Notes under the pieces: generated by a model | Seen by the model: only the letters and a program-made list of their open reading frames with translations | Database searches by the model: none | What the model was told of the DNA's origin: nothing | NCBI RefSeq assembly: GCF_944393015.1 | Contig: NZ_CALXYQ010000001.1 | Location: forward strand, 62,001-126,000 | Origin: an uncultured Brachyspira sp. | GTDB taxonomy: Bacteria; Spirochaetota; Brachyspiria; Brachyspirales; Brachyspiraceae | Length of the DNA stretch: 64,000 nucleotides | Reading direction: 5' to 3' | In this document: in pieces, positions 35,060-44,799 of the stretch | How the letters are laid out: every line of letters starts with the position of its first letter | Numbering within the stretch: position 1 is the first letter of the stretch | Program-made: the position numbers and the translations under genes

Positions 35060-35839
35060 TTATTTTAAACTAGGATCAAAAATAGTATCTTCTAACAACA
35101 AATTTTTATATTCAGTATAGTAATAGGCAGTTAACTCATCTAACTGTCTGGCATATTTATCTTTCAAATCCCCAGATAATATTCTATAACCAAGCTGTCT
35201 TACTATATCATCAAGAACATAAGCACCAGGATGTCCGAAACCAATATTATGCATATGTTCATGAAACATTAAAGGAGCAAAGTTGCCTATGTTATTATAT
35301 GACCAAGGCAGCCAATTAGCATTTACAAAACCAACCCAATCTCCTATAAATATTTGATCTTCAGGCTGAATACCATAACGTAAATATCTAGAGTTACCTA
35401 CAGTTCCAACTCCTCCTGCCTGATTAGCACTTGTTTTTTCATATATAAAATCATATTTTACTGTACGTATTATTTCAGTTACTCTGTCAGGATCATATTT
35501 GTCTCCAACATTTAAAGTTTTTCCATTATATGAATCACTTACTCCTGAAATTAATTCATCTTTTTTGGATTTTACAGCACCTGGAAATTCCTCTGAATTG
35601 ACAACAATTCTTAAAAGAGCCATTCCTCTTAATATATAACGCTTCTCTTCTACAGTTATAGTAGTATAAGTTTTTTCATTTTGAGATATCTGAAATCTGG
35701 AAACACTAACCTGCCAATATGGATATTTTTTATTTATAGATTCTTTACTATAATCATCAGGCTTTAATGCATTGTTATTACAACTCAATATAAATAAAGA
35801 TAATAAAAACAAACAAAATAAAAATAATTTTCTCATCAT
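35060..35839 (-). CDS. Lipoprotein with a metzincin zinc-protease motif (copy 2)
   Basis: A tandem paralogue of the downstream gene, 259 aa, with lipobox LFILSC (Cys20) and HEHMHNIGFGH at 193-203. The signal peptide and first 45 residues are almost the same as in copy 1, while the region just before the zinc site differs (YNNIGNFAPLMF versus QTYANVAGLMF), which suggests different substrates. AAGGAA precedes the ATG. It starts 17 bases after a beta-barrel gene. Confidence 0.86.
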   Translation of the reverse strand: MMRKLFLFCLFLLSLFILSCNNNALKPDDYSKESINKKYPYWQVSVSRFQISQNEKTYTTITVEEKRYILRGMALLRIVVNSEEFPGAVKSKKDELISGVSDSYNGKTLNVGDKYDPDRVTEIIRTVKYDFIYEKTSANQAGGVGTVGNSRYLRYGIQPEDQIFIGDWVGFVNANWLPWSYNNIGNFAPLMFHEHMHNIGFGHPGAYVLDDIVRQLGYRILSGDLKDKYARQLDELTAYYYTEYKNLLLEDTIFDPSLK

Positions 35840-35856
35840 ATTATTTCCTTATTATA

Positions 35857-36627
35857 TTAATTATAAGGCAGTATTTTTACACCAACTTGAAAACCTATAT
35901 CAAAACTAGATATAGTTTGTCTTGTTATTTTAGCTATGCTTTGATTATTTAACATAGCATTTTTAAAAGACATACCGAAATCACCGCCTATATAACCGCC
36001 CAATACAAGTCCGAATTTCTTATCACTATAAATTTCATAATCTACAGAAAATCTAAGATATGGTATTATAGGAACTTCAAATAAATTTTTTATCTGAAAT
36101 GCATTAAAATCTTCTATATTTCTATTCATATTTTTAGTATCATAATTGATAGAAGCTGACATAGCTCTGGCAAACAGCGGTACTTTAATTCCAACATTCA
36201 AACCAAATGAAAATTTCTTCCAATTAAATTTAGGATATATACCAAATGACATACTTTCAAATGTATAATCATAAACATTTTCATTTTTCTTATCTGTGCT
36301 TATTCTATAATATGAAAATTCATCATGATTATATCCTAATTCACCTAAAACACTGATACTAAAATCTTTATTTATATCGAATCTATACCCTATATGAACT
36401 AAAAAACCCGCATCAAACCCTACACCTGATTTTCTATCCGACTGCTTTATTGCTGATTTTAAATCATTTTTCTGCTGCTCAGTGGGATTTTTATTAGTTA
36501 AACTATATTGATTTATTCCAATACTTAACCCTAATGGAACAAATATGCCTATTTCAAGACCGCTTTTAGCAAAAAGAGTAAAGCAGCTTAAAAACATTAT
36601 TATAAATATATTAAATAATTTTTTCAT
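35857..36627 (-). CDS. Outer-membrane beta-barrel protein, operon copy 2
   Basis: A 256-aa protein with a signal peptide (FIIMFLSCFTLFA) and then SGLEIGIFVPLGLSIGIN. Amphipathic strands run to the end (FDIGFQVGVKILPYN). GFDAGFLVHIGYRF and SISVLGELGY align with the neighbour and with the 29.2-kb protein. Predicted small outer-membrane barrel. Second gene of the unit. Confidence 0.82.
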   Translation of the reverse strand: MKKLFNIFIIMFLSCFTLFAKSGLEIGIFVPLGLSIGINQYSLTNKNPTEQQKNDLKSAIKQSDRKSGVGFDAGFLVHIGYRFDINKDFSISVLGELGYNHDEFSYYRISTDKKNENVYDYTFESMSFGIYPKFNWKKFSFGLNVGIKVPLFARAMSASINYDTKNMNRNIEDFNAFQIKNLFEVPIIPYLRFSVDYEIYSDKKFGLVLGGYIGGDFGMSFKNAMLNNQSIAKITRQTISSFDIGFQVGVKILPYN

Positions 36628-36655
36628 AATTTTCTCTTTATTAATTTCAACATTC

Positions 36656-37435
36656 TTAATTCATAGGTATTATCTTAGTACCTACTTGTATACCTAAATC
36701 TACACTTGATATATTTTCTATAGGAGTATCAATAGTTTCATATTTTGATCCTTTCACTTGATATCTCAAACCAAAATCATAATCAATATATGCCCCTACA
36801 ACTATATCAAATTTATTAGATGTATATACTGAATAATCTAAAGTTAATTTCAAATACCCCATTACATTTGAAGTAAAATAATCTTTATAATTCTTTGTAT
36901 CAATCATCTTTATTGTTTCAGTTGTATAACCCAATGTTGGATTATAACTTGAATTATTAATAGTACCGGATAGAAATATTTTCATTCCTACGCCAATACC
37001 GAAAGAAAATCTTTTATAATTAACTTTAGGCAAAATACCAATAACAAGACTGTCAAAAATATAATAACGATAATTCTGCAATTTAAGTGCCTGAGATTCT
37101 GTATTACTATCTTTTAATCTGTAATTAAAAGTATCTCTGCTGTATCCAAGCTCTCCCATAAAACTAAAACTAATTTCTTTATTTAATTCTAATCTGTACC
37201 CTGCCTGAAATAAAGCCCCCGCATCAAACCCAATATGGGAAGTTCTAGTATTATTTGTAACATATTTGTTATATGAAGCTGCCTGCTGATTATTCAATCC
37301 TGAAGGAGCTTTGTCATAATAATGAATACCTATATTGAAACCTAAAGGAACAAAAACACCCAACTCTAATCCGCTTTTCGCAAATACCGAATAAGAAAGA
37401 ACAAATAACACCGCTAATATTTTACATAGTTTCAT
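36656..37435 (-). CDS. Outer-membrane beta-barrel protein, operon copy 1
   Basis: A 259-aa protein with a signal peptide (KILAVLFVLSYSVFA), SGLELGVFVPLGFNIGIHYY, GFDAGALFQAGYRL and SFMGELGYSRD, ending VDLGIQVGTKIIPMN. The best-conserved blocks are strands and the variable parts lie in the predicted loops, as in surface-exposed barrels. It is the first gene of the four-gene barrel/metzincin unit. Confidence 0.82.
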   Translation of the reverse strand: MKLCKILAVLFVLSYSVFAKSGLELGVFVPLGFNIGIHYYDKAPSGLNNQQAASYNKYVTNNTRTSHIGFDAGALFQAGYRLELNKEISFSFMGELGYSRDTFNYRLKDSNTESQALKLQNYRYYIFDSLVIGILPKVNYKRFSFGIGVGMKIFLSGTINNSSYNPTLGYTTETIKMIDTKNYKDYFTSNVMGYLKLTLDYSVYTSNKFDIVVGAYIDYDFGLRYQVKGSKYETIDTPIENISSVDLGIQVGTKIIPMN

Positions 37436-37599
37436 TGTAACCCTTAATTTTTAAATTCTAATTTTTATAATAACACATATTATAATATTAATCAAACGGT
37501 ATTATTAGTAAATTAATTAGTAATTTTTATCATTGTAATAATGGATATTTTTTATATAATAAAATTAATTAACATTTATAAATAAAAAGATAATAAATT

Positions 37600-38544
37600 A
37601 TGGACATATTTTTTGAAGAATATATAAATATAAATGGTATAGAACAATATTTTATACATTACCCAAAAAAATCAAATACAACTTTACTATTTCTGCATGG
37701 CGGACCCGGAGAAAGCGAAGCATATTTTTTATATAAAATGCATTCAAAAACTCAAAATTACAATTTAGTATACTATGATCAAAGGGGTACAGGAAAAACT
37801 CAAACAAAAAATAAATCAAAAGATAAAGATATAACTATAGAAAAATTGCTCATAGATTTAAAAGAAACAATTAATTATGTTAAACTAAAATATAATTCTA
37901 AATACATTATTTTGCTTGGTCATTCATGGGGAAGTGTTTTAGGAATTGAGTTCATAAAAAAATTTCCTAATTTAATTTCTGCCTATATTGGTATGGGACA
38001 GGTTGTAAATTTCAAAATAGGCGAAAAAACTGGATTTGACTACTGTTATAATATTGTGCAAAAAAGCAATAATCAAAAATATATTAAAAAAATAGAAAAA
38101 TTAAAAAATTATCCTTTTATCATCAATAAAAATAATGTATTTGAAATATTTAAAAATTTCAGAGAAATACAGGTAAAATATAAATTAGCTGGATATTATG
38201 AAGGCAATGACAAACTAAATAAAATCATTAAGCAAAGTCCTATATATTCATTTAAAGATATGTTTAATCCTAATTCATTAATTTTAAATCAAAACATTAT
38301 ATACTACCTAATTGATTATGATACAAGCAAATTCACAAACTTTAATATACCTATGTTTTTTATATGCGGTGCTAATGATTGGCAGGTACCAACTGTTGTA
38401 GTAAAAGAATACTATAGAAACATAATAGCTCCGGATAAAGATTTATTTATAGTAGAAAATGCAGGACATCTTCTTAATATAGAAAATACAAAAGATTACA
38501 ATATTATAGTAGAAGGTATATGCAGCAGAGTAAGCGGAATTTAA
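37600..38544 (+). CDS. Alpha/beta hydrolase, proline iminopeptidase-like
   Basis: A cytoplasmic 314-aa serine hydrolase. The oxyanion region is HGGPG (33-37), the nucleophile Ser109 is in LLGHSWGSVLG, the acid is in CGANDWQVP, and the His in VENAGHLLN. HGGPG plus YYDQRGTGKT is typical of the S33 iminopeptidase group. Substrate not determined. Its stop overlaps the convergent gene's stop by 4 bases. Confidence 0.88.
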   Translation: MDIFFEEYININGIEQYFIHYPKKSNTTLLFLHGGPGESEAYFLYKMHSKTQNYNLVYYDQRGTGKTQTKNKSKDKDITIEKLLIDLKETINYVKLKYNSKYIILLGHSWGSVLGIEFIKKFPNLISAYIGMGQVVNFKIGEKTGFDYCYNIVQKSNNQKYIKKIEKLKNYPFIINKNNVFEIFKNFREIQVKYKLAGYYEGNDKLNKIIKQSPIYSFKDMFNPNSLILNQNIIYYLIDYDTSKFTNFNIPMFFICGANDWQVPTVVVKEYYRNIIAPDKDLFIVENAGHLLNIENTKDYNIIVEGICSRVSGI

Positions 38545-39116
38545 TTTTCTACATTCCAAAATTCAAAGTCTATAGATTTTAAACTTCCATATTGTGCATA
38601 ATTAGCAAAAATAATATTCAATTGTTTATCAACATGACTGCAAAATCTATTATTTCTCCAAGTATTAGGAATACTCTGTACTATAGTAGCATAATCAAAC
38701 ATAAGAAAATTTACTATATCCTTTGTATTATTATAATTATTAACAATATTTACCCTAACCTCTAAATAAACCACCATCAATGTAAAAGTCATCAAATATG
38801 TAGAATAAGGTTCTTTACGAAATTGATCTGTTGTATATTGAGAAGTTATATAATTCATTAACTCATTTAAAATCTGCGACATAGATTCATAATCATTTCT
38901 AGTCATGTTAGGATCCGATAAAACATAACTATATATTTGTAATATATCTTCAAAATAATAAGTTTCTCCGTCTTCAGTGTATGTAAACTCATAATACCAT
39001 TCTTCCATTCCAAGAGAATTAAATATATCTTCAGCTATTTCTTCATGATTATAAGCATATAAATTAACTGATATGGCAAAAATGATTAATACAAAAAACA
39101 TTATAATATTTTTCAT
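38541..39116 (-). CDS. Secreted hypothetical protein
   Basis: Starts at the ATG at 39116 behind AAGGG, giving 191 aa with a signal peptide (FFVLIIFAISVNLYAY). The mature part is helical and acidic (YNHEEIAEDIFNSLG, DILQIYSYVLSDPN). No family recognised. Its stop overlaps that of the hydrolase on the other strand. Confidence 0.68.
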   Translation of the reverse strand: MKNIIMFFVLIIFAISVNLYAYNHEEIAEDIFNSLGMEEWYYEFTYTEDGETYYFEDILQIYSYVLSDPNMTRNDYESMSQILNELMNYITSQYTTDQFRKEPYSTYLMTFTLMVVYLEVRVNIVNNYNNTKDIVNFLMFDYATIVQSIPNTWRNNRFCSHVDKQLNIIFANYAQYGSLKSIDFEFWNVEN

Positions 39117-39276
39117 ATACAAACCCTTATATAAAACTATAATAAATATCATATATTATTTATTATAGTAAAAATAATTCTAAAAATCAAATTTATATAA
39201 TAGTTTTTAATAATTTAGACATATTTTTCTATAATTAAATACAATTTTATTATAGAAATATCAATAAGTTATGAAT

Positions 39277-40866
39277 TTATTTGGATACTGCAGAATATCC
39301 CAATTTTCTTGATTCTTCAAAATAATGTTTGCTTTTTTCTGTATACTCTTTCATCTTCTCTGCTGTAATAGTTGTAAGTTTTGCATATTCATCATAAACC
39401 AATGATAAATAATAATAACTTTCAGCCAAAACAGAATTTGATTTATTATTTTTAATAGATTTCAAAAAACTATATTCAGATTCTTTTAAATCTTTTACTT
39501 GTTTTTCTAATTTGTATTTATAAAGAGATGTTATACCGCTGTTATTCAAAAGATAAAAATTATCCTTTTCTAAATTAAGACCATGCTTTATATCCTTTTC
39601 AGCATTATCCAAACTTTCTATATCATTACAAATTTTATAATCTGTTAAATATAGCCATCCTCTATTTATATATATAGAAGTATTATTATCATCTATAGCA
39701 AGTGCTTTATTATAATTATCTAAAGACATTTTGAAATATTTTTTATCTCTAGTATTTTTATATTTCTCATTATAAAGGTCTGAATATATAAGCAATGTAC
39801 TTAAATCATCTTTATCATTATTATCATTGACTACTTTGTTATAATCATTCAAAGCTAAATTAAAATAATTCTCATTAGCTGTATAATGATATTTTTTTGT
39901 ATAAAGAACTGATCTATCTTTCAAAGTATCAGTATTACTATATCCATTAAAACTGTTTATATCTATTATTTTATTATAGTCTTTTAAAGCAGCATCAAAA
40001 TATTTATCTTCTGAAGTTTCCTCATATTTTTTATTGAATAGCAATGCCCTGCTTTTTAACACTGCTATATTATCATCATCGAAACTCAATATTTTTGTAT
40101 AAATATTTATAGCATTATCATCATTTCCATTTTCAACCTCTCTTAAAGCCATAAGAGATAATTCATTTATATTTAAATTCTCATCATTTTTATTTTTCTT
40201 TATAACATTCCAATATACATTATCTGCATTTTTATTGTATTTATAATAATTATTCTTTAATACAAGTTTATCTCCGTCATTATTTGTATCGATAATTTTT
40301 TTATCATCATCTAAAAAATTAATAATTCCGGATGTATCCAATTTATTGACACTTTCATCTTTTTTAGCTTCCTTATCATTCCCGCTATCTTCATTATCCT
40401 TATCAAAGAAACGCACATCCGAATCTGCATTTTCTAATCTTTCAGAATTATTACCCCTAAATAAAAACATAGAAGCAATAATAGTAAATACAGTACCAGC
40501 AAATATAATAGCTATAGTTCTAGTATCTACATTTAATAATCCGCTGTTATCTATGATTGAATTAAAACTATTAACATGAGGGGCTATATATTCTTTATAT
40601 TTTATTTCTAGTAAATAATCTAAATTTTTCTTTATATTATTTCTATTTAGAATATCATTTTTATTACTTAATTGTGTATTAGTCTGTATATTATTTTTAT
40701 ATGAATAACTTCTTGAATAAGTATTTGAGTTATATATCCAATAGCATATTCCAGCAATTAATAAAATAAGGAATATAATTGTTAACATAACACCATTTGA
40801 AGAAGATTTTTCTGTTTCAGGTTCATAATTTTCTTCAGTTTTTATAAAATTATGCTCTTCTTCCAT
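39277..40866 (-). CDS. Membrane-anchored TPR protein
   Basis: A 529-aa protein. Acidic N-terminus, helix at about 26-44 (VMLTIIFLILLIAGICYWIY), second helix at about 117-134 (TIAIIFAGTVFTIIASMFLF), then a charged linker and at least five TPR-like units from about 230 (NAINIYTKILSFDDDN, AALKDYNKIIDINS, LALNDYNKVVNDN, MSLDNYNKALAIDDNN). The TPR part is probably cytoplasmic. Partner unknown. Confidence 0.82.
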   Translation of the reverse strand: MEEEHNFIKTEENYEPETEKSSSNGVMLTIIFLILLIAGICYWIYNSNTYSRSYSYKNNIQTNTQLSNKNDILNRNNIKKNLDYLLEIKYKEYIAPHVNSFNSIIDNSGLLNVDTRTIAIIFAGTVFTIIASMFLFRGNNSERLENADSDVRFFDKDNEDSGNDKEAKKDESVNKLDTSGIINFLDDDKKIIDTNNDGDKLVLKNNYYKYNKNADNVYWNVIKKNKNDENLNINELSLMALREVENGNDDNAINIYTKILSFDDDNIAVLKSRALLFNKKYEETSEDKYFDAALKDYNKIIDINSFNGYSNTDTLKDRSVLYTKKYHYTANENYFNLALNDYNKVVNDNNDKDDLSTLLIYSDLYNEKYKNTRDKKYFKMSLDNYNKALAIDDNNTSIYINRGWLYLTDYKICNDIESLDNAEKDIKHGLNLEKDNFYLLNNSGITSLYKYKLEKQVKDLKESEYSFLKSIKNNKSNSVLAESYYYLSLVYDEYAKLTTITAEKMKEYTEKSKHYFEESRKLGYSAVSK

Positions 40867-40949
40867 GCAAAAATCCCGATATTAAGTAGATTATTTATCG
40901 GATTGCATTTCATAAAAAAAAATAAATATGATAACTTGATCGTATTTTT

Positions 40950-41729
40950 TTAAATCTTATTATTCTCGTAATATTCTTTAATCATATTAATAATTTTTTC
41001 ATTACCAGTATTATAAGCATAATCTAAAGCAGTATTTGAATCATTATCTTCAAAATCTATATTTGGATTATATTTAAGTAAAATATCAACTATATCAATA
41101 TTTTCTCTAATAATTGCAAACATCAATGCAGTTTTACCTTCATTACTTGAAATATTAATATCAGCATTATTATACAACAAAATATTAACAACATCTTTAT
41201 AACCATTTATAACAGCCTGTATTAATGCTGTATATCCCATATTATTTCTATGATTAATATCAATAGTGTCAAGCTCTAATATTTTTTTCACTATATCTGT
41301 ATTTTTAGAGAAACAAGCCTCTATCAATACATTATTACCATCATTATTAAGCTGCTTAATATTAGCACCATTCTCCAATAAAATATTAAAAATATCATAA
41401 TGTCCACCAGCAGCGGAAGCCATAAGAGCACTATATCCGAAATTATTCACTATATTTACATCAGCATTATTTTTTATAAGTAAATCAACTATATCCTTAA
41501 ATCCATTAAAGGAAGCAATCATCAAAGGAGATATTTTATCGCTGTCTAGTACATTAGGATCGATTCCATTATCTAATGATTCCTTTACTCCTTTATAATT
41601 ATTCTGCTGAGCATATATAAAAATTTTATCTTCTTCTCTATTAATATCATATTTATTAGCACTGCTTACATACTCTGAATATAAAAAACTATTAAATATA
41701 ATAAATATTAAAATCAAATATCTTTTCAT
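40950..41729 (-). CDS. Secreted ankyrin-repeat protein
   Basis: A signal peptide (YLILIFIIFNSFLYS) is followed by about six ankyrin repeats (DKISPLMIASFNGFKDIVDL, NFGYSALMASAAGGHYDIFN, MGYTALIQAVINGYKDVVNI, EGKTALMFAIIRENIDIVDI). The ATG at 41729 is chosen over an upstream in-frame TTG at 41741. Periplasmic ankyrin proteins are frequent in this kind of genome; the ligand is unknown. Confidence 0.85.
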   Translation of the reverse strand: MKRYLILIFIIFNSFLYSEYVSSANKYDINREEDKIFIYAQQNNYKGVKESLDNGIDPNVLDSDKISPLMIASFNGFKDIVDLLIKNNADVNIVNNFGYSALMASAAGGHYDIFNILLENGANIKQLNNDGNNVLIEACFSKNTDIVKKILELDTIDINHRNNMGYTALIQAVINGYKDVVNILLYNNADINISSNEGKTALMFAIIRENIDIVDILLKYNPNIDFEDNDSNTALDYAYNTGNEKIINMIKEYYENNKI

Positions 41730-41833
41730 AATAATATCCAATTATAAATTTACAAATATATATAACGGATTATATAGAATTATGTTAAACATTTTATAAT
41801 TGACAAAATACACATACAAGGTATAACAAAAAT

Positions 41834-42226
41834 ATGAATACAGCTATATTTGAAATAATAATGTTTAGCCCCATACTAATAGCACAAAGTTTGGTAATTT
41901 TATTATTCTTTATTGTTCTATATTATTTCATAAAAATAATAAATATTTTTTTGATGAAATTATTTCATATAGACAAAAAACTAATGGATAGAGTTCATAT
42001 AATTTCATTTGTATCCATCAACATATTAATTAGTGCTTACTTTCTCATTAATCTTTTATATAAAATAAATACTTATGGAACAAATTTAAATACATTTATA
42101 GATAAAGATAATCAAGTGTATTTTGGGAATATAATATTTACTTTTTCTTTGATATTAGAAAATATAATTATTTCTATTATTTGTATTTTTCTAAATAAAT
42201 TTCAATTATTTAGAAACGGTTTTTAA
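41834..42226 (+). CDS. Small membrane protein of unknown function
   Basis: A 130-aa product with three hydrophobic helices (about 14-37, 55-76, 98-121). No family recognised. Its last 21 bases overlap the end of the convergent ankyrin gene. The ribosome-binding site is weak (AAGG, 12 bases off). Probably real because the frame is long and ordered, but less sure than its neighbours. Confidence 0.55.
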   Translation: MNTAIFEIIMFSPILIAQSLVILLFFIVLYYFIKIINIFLMKLFHIDKKLMDRVHIISFVSINILISAYFLINLLYKINTYGTNLNTFIDKDNQVYFGNIIFTFSLILENIIISIICIFLNKFQLFRNGF

Positions 42227-42781
42227 ATAATCTGCTGCTTCTTTCTGCTCTTTACGAATGGCAAATTCTAAAGCTCTTTCTCCGTCTTTATTTTTATGCT
42301 CTATATCTGCCCCATTTTCTATTAATAATCTCATTGTTTCTATATCGTTTATACCAGCAGAAAACATTAAAGGCGTTACAAGCTTAAAATTTTTAACATT
42401 AACATCAGCACCAGCTTCAACTAATGCCTTTATAATATCATATTCTTTTGTAAGACATGCATAAAGCAAAGCAGAAAATAAAGGCTTATCTCTTAAATTG
42501 ACATCAGCACCGCTATCTATTAAATACTCAGCTATTTTTACTTGCTTCTCTGCACAGGCAAACATTAAAGCTGTTATCCCTGTTCTGCTTCTTGCATTTA
42601 AATTAGCACCTTCTTCTACTAAAAGTTTGGCTATATCAAAATAACCTTTCTTAGCACAAATCATAAGTAATGTAAATTTAGATTCTTCATCTCTGGCATC
42701 TGACAAAGTATTATCAGACTCTAAACATTTCTTAACATTCTCTATATCATTGTTTTTTACATACTCAACTATATCAGACAT
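42206..42781 (-). CDS. Cytoplasmic ankyrin-repeat protein
   Basis: A 191-aa protein with five to six ankyrin repeats and no signal peptide (ESKFTLLMICAKKGYFDIAK, TGITALMFACAEKQVKIAEY, LVTPLMFSAGINDIETM). It starts 30 bases after the ABC permease gene on the same strand, in the place where a gldG-type gene might be expected, so it may be co-expressed with the exporter. Confidence 0.87.
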   Translation of the reverse strand: MSDIVEYVKNNDIENVKKCLESDNTLSDARDEESKFTLLMICAKKGYFDIAKLLVEEGANLNARSRTGITALMFACAEKQVKIAEYLIDSGADVNLRDKPLFSALLYACLTKEYDIIKALVEAGADVNVKNFKLVTPLMFSAGINDIETMRLLIENGADIEHKNKDGERALEFAIRKEQKEAADYLKTVSK

Positions 42782-42811
42782 TTTGATAAAGCCCTTTTAA
42801 TAAAATCAAAA

Positions 42812-43519
42812 TTATTGCCATTTATAAGATTCTACAAACATAGTAGATATTGATATGCAGGCAACAGCCCAAATTAAAAAGAATATAACATTCTGTATAT
42901 CTATCATACCTTTAGTAAAATCGGAAAAGTATGTAGTTATAGAAATAGCATTCAATATCTTGCTTGCACCTGTAAACATTTCACTAAGCCAATTTATTAT
43001 ATAGGCAAATATACCCATAGATACACCCAAAATAGCAGCTACTAACTGACTTTTAGATATGCTTGTTGCTATAAGTCCTAATCCGAGTATAGCAGTACCT
43101 AAAAGGAATAATCCCAAATATCCGCTGAATATTACTCCTATATCAGGCTTACCAAATACCATAAGAAGTATAGGATAAACAAAAGTCATAACAAGAAGTG
43201 AAGCATATACAACCAATACAGATAAATATTTACCTAAAACATACTGAAGTGAAGTAATAGGTGCTGTCATTATAAGTTCAAAAGTTCCTGAAGCTCTTTC
43301 CTCTGCTATAAGCTTCATACAAAGAATAGAAAGGAATAATATTGTAAAAAATCCAATATTATACATAGTGTTTTCCATAACAGCCAATCTGCTATAATAA
43401 ATTTCTATAGTGAAAAAATATCCTGTCAAAGCAAGATATATAAATCCCAATATATAATATAATGGCGATACATAAAAAGATTGAATTTCTCTTGAAAATA
43501 CAACATATATATTTCTCAT
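42812..43519 (-). CDS. ABC-2 type exporter permease, GldF-like
   Basis: A 235-aa membrane protein with six helices. IYVVFSREIQSFYVSPLYYI, then EERASGTFELIMTAPI (the ABC-2 coupling signature) and FTKGMIDIQNVIFFL match GldF/NosY-like permeases. It follows its ATPase by 39 bases. In spirochaetes such pairs are thought to form ATP-driven exporters; the cargo is unknown and gliding should not be inferred. Confidence 0.9.
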   Translation of the reverse strand: MRNIYVVFSREIQSFYVSPLYYILGFIYLALTGYFFTIEIYYSRLAVMENTMYNIGFFTILFLSILCMKLIAEERASGTFELIMTAPITSLQYVLGKYLSVLVVYASLLVMTFVYPILLMVFGKPDIGVIFSGYLGLFLLGTAILGLGLIATSISKSQLVAAILGVSMGIFAYIINWLSEMFTGASKILNAISITTYFSDFTKGMIDIQNVIFFLIWAVACISISTMFVESYKWQ

Positions 43520-43558
43520 TTATATTAACCTCTTATTAATTGTTTATTTATTTTATAT

Positions 43559-44557
43559 TTATTCTTCATTATTTTCTGCACTCAAAACGGCATCTCTAAT
43601 ATATTTAGACTTATCAAAATCTTCATTTTTCTTTTTATCAGTAAAGTAAATGAATACTTCTTCTAATGATCTTTCTTTAGCTCTTATCTCTAAAACATCA
43701 AAATTATTATTAACTAAATGCTTAACTATTGCCGCTCTTGAATCATTTCCTCTCTCACACTCGATAATAATATCGCCATAAGAATTAGCTTCAGCTTGTA
43801 CAACTCCATTAACTTCCCTAACGCATAAAAGAGCATCATTATATCTGCCGGCTACTTTAAGTTCTATATTACCGCCTAATATTTCTCTATCCATAGCCAT
43901 TTTCAAGCCTTCAATTGTATCTTCAGCTATTAATTCTCCGCTGTCTATGATTAAGGCTCTTTCACAAGTATCTTCAACCTCGCTTAATATATGAGTAGAA
44001 AGTATAACTGTTCTTGTTCCGCCCAAACTTTTTATTAATGACCTTACCTCTATTAATTGATTAGGGTCGAGTCCGCTTGTAGGTTCATCTAATATTAAAA
44101 CTTCAGGATCATGTATTATTGCCTGAGCTATTCCTGTACGCTGCTTATAACCTTTTGACAAATGTCCTATTATTCTGTTTCTGTATTTTGTAAGTCCTGT
44201 TATTTCTATAGTATTTTCTAATGCAGTTTTTATATGTTTTCTTGGTATGCCTTTAAGTTTAGCACAAAATCTAAGATAATCTATAACTGTCATTTCAGTA
44301 TATAGAGAAACATTTTCAGGCATATAACCTATTCTTTTTTTAATTTCTATAGGATTATCATAAACTTCATAATCATCTAAATAAACATATCCGCTTGTAG
44401 CTGGAAGATAACCTGTAATTATACGCATCATAGTGCTTTTACCAGCTCCATTCGGCCCTAAAAATCCTACTATCTCTCCCTTATTTATAGTATAGGATAC
44501 CCCTTTTAATGCTATATGTTCTCCATAATATTTAACTATATTATCAACTTTTATCAT
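43559..44557 (-). CDS. ABC transporter ATP-binding protein, GldA-like
   Basis: A 332-aa ATPase with Walker A GFLGPNGAGKSTMMR (residue 31 on), signature LSKGYKQRTGIAQA, Walker B VLILDEPTSGLD and switch His in VILSTHILSE. After the nucleotide-binding domain there is the C-terminal domain usual in GldA-type subunits (about 220-315), ending with an acidic tail. First gene of the exporter unit. Confidence 0.93.
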   Translation of the reverse strand: MIKVDNIVKYYGEHIALKGVSYTINKGEIVGFLGPNGAGKSTMMRIITGYLPATSGYVYLDDYEVYDNPIEIKKRIGYMPENVSLYTEMTVIDYLRFCAKLKGIPRKHIKTALENTIEITGLTKYRNRIIGHLSKGYKQRTGIAQAIIHDPEVLILDEPTSGLDPNQLIEVRSLIKSLGGTRTVILSTHILSEVEDTCERALIIDSGELIAEDTIEGLKMAMDREILGGNIELKVAGRYNDALLCVREVNGVVQAEANSYGDIIIECERGNDSRAAIVKHLVNNNFDVLEIRAKERSLEEVFIYFTDKKKNEDFDKSKYIRDAVLSAENNEE

Positions 44558-44730
44558 TAAAAATCCTTTAAATATTTATTCCAATAAAAGAATGCTGTAT
44601 TATACAGCAAAACTCTAATTTATCAATATATTTGTTAATTATTATATTATCGCAAAATAATAATTTTTCAGTAATAAAAAATTATAATATAAAGATTGTA
44701 TTATACCAAATTAGATATGATTACATAAAT

Positions 44731-44766
44731 AAAAAAGTCTGCCTAAATTAGACAGACTTTTTTTAT
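44731..44766. terminator. Terminator of the HEAT-repeat gene
   Basis: AAAAAAGTCTGCCTAA pairs with TTAGACAGACTTTTTTT (one mismatch), with A/T runs on both sides; it ends the minus-strand gene 33 bases upstream. Confidence 0.8.
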
Positions 44767-44799
44767 TCAAAATTAAATTAATGTTCTTATTTACTAAAA

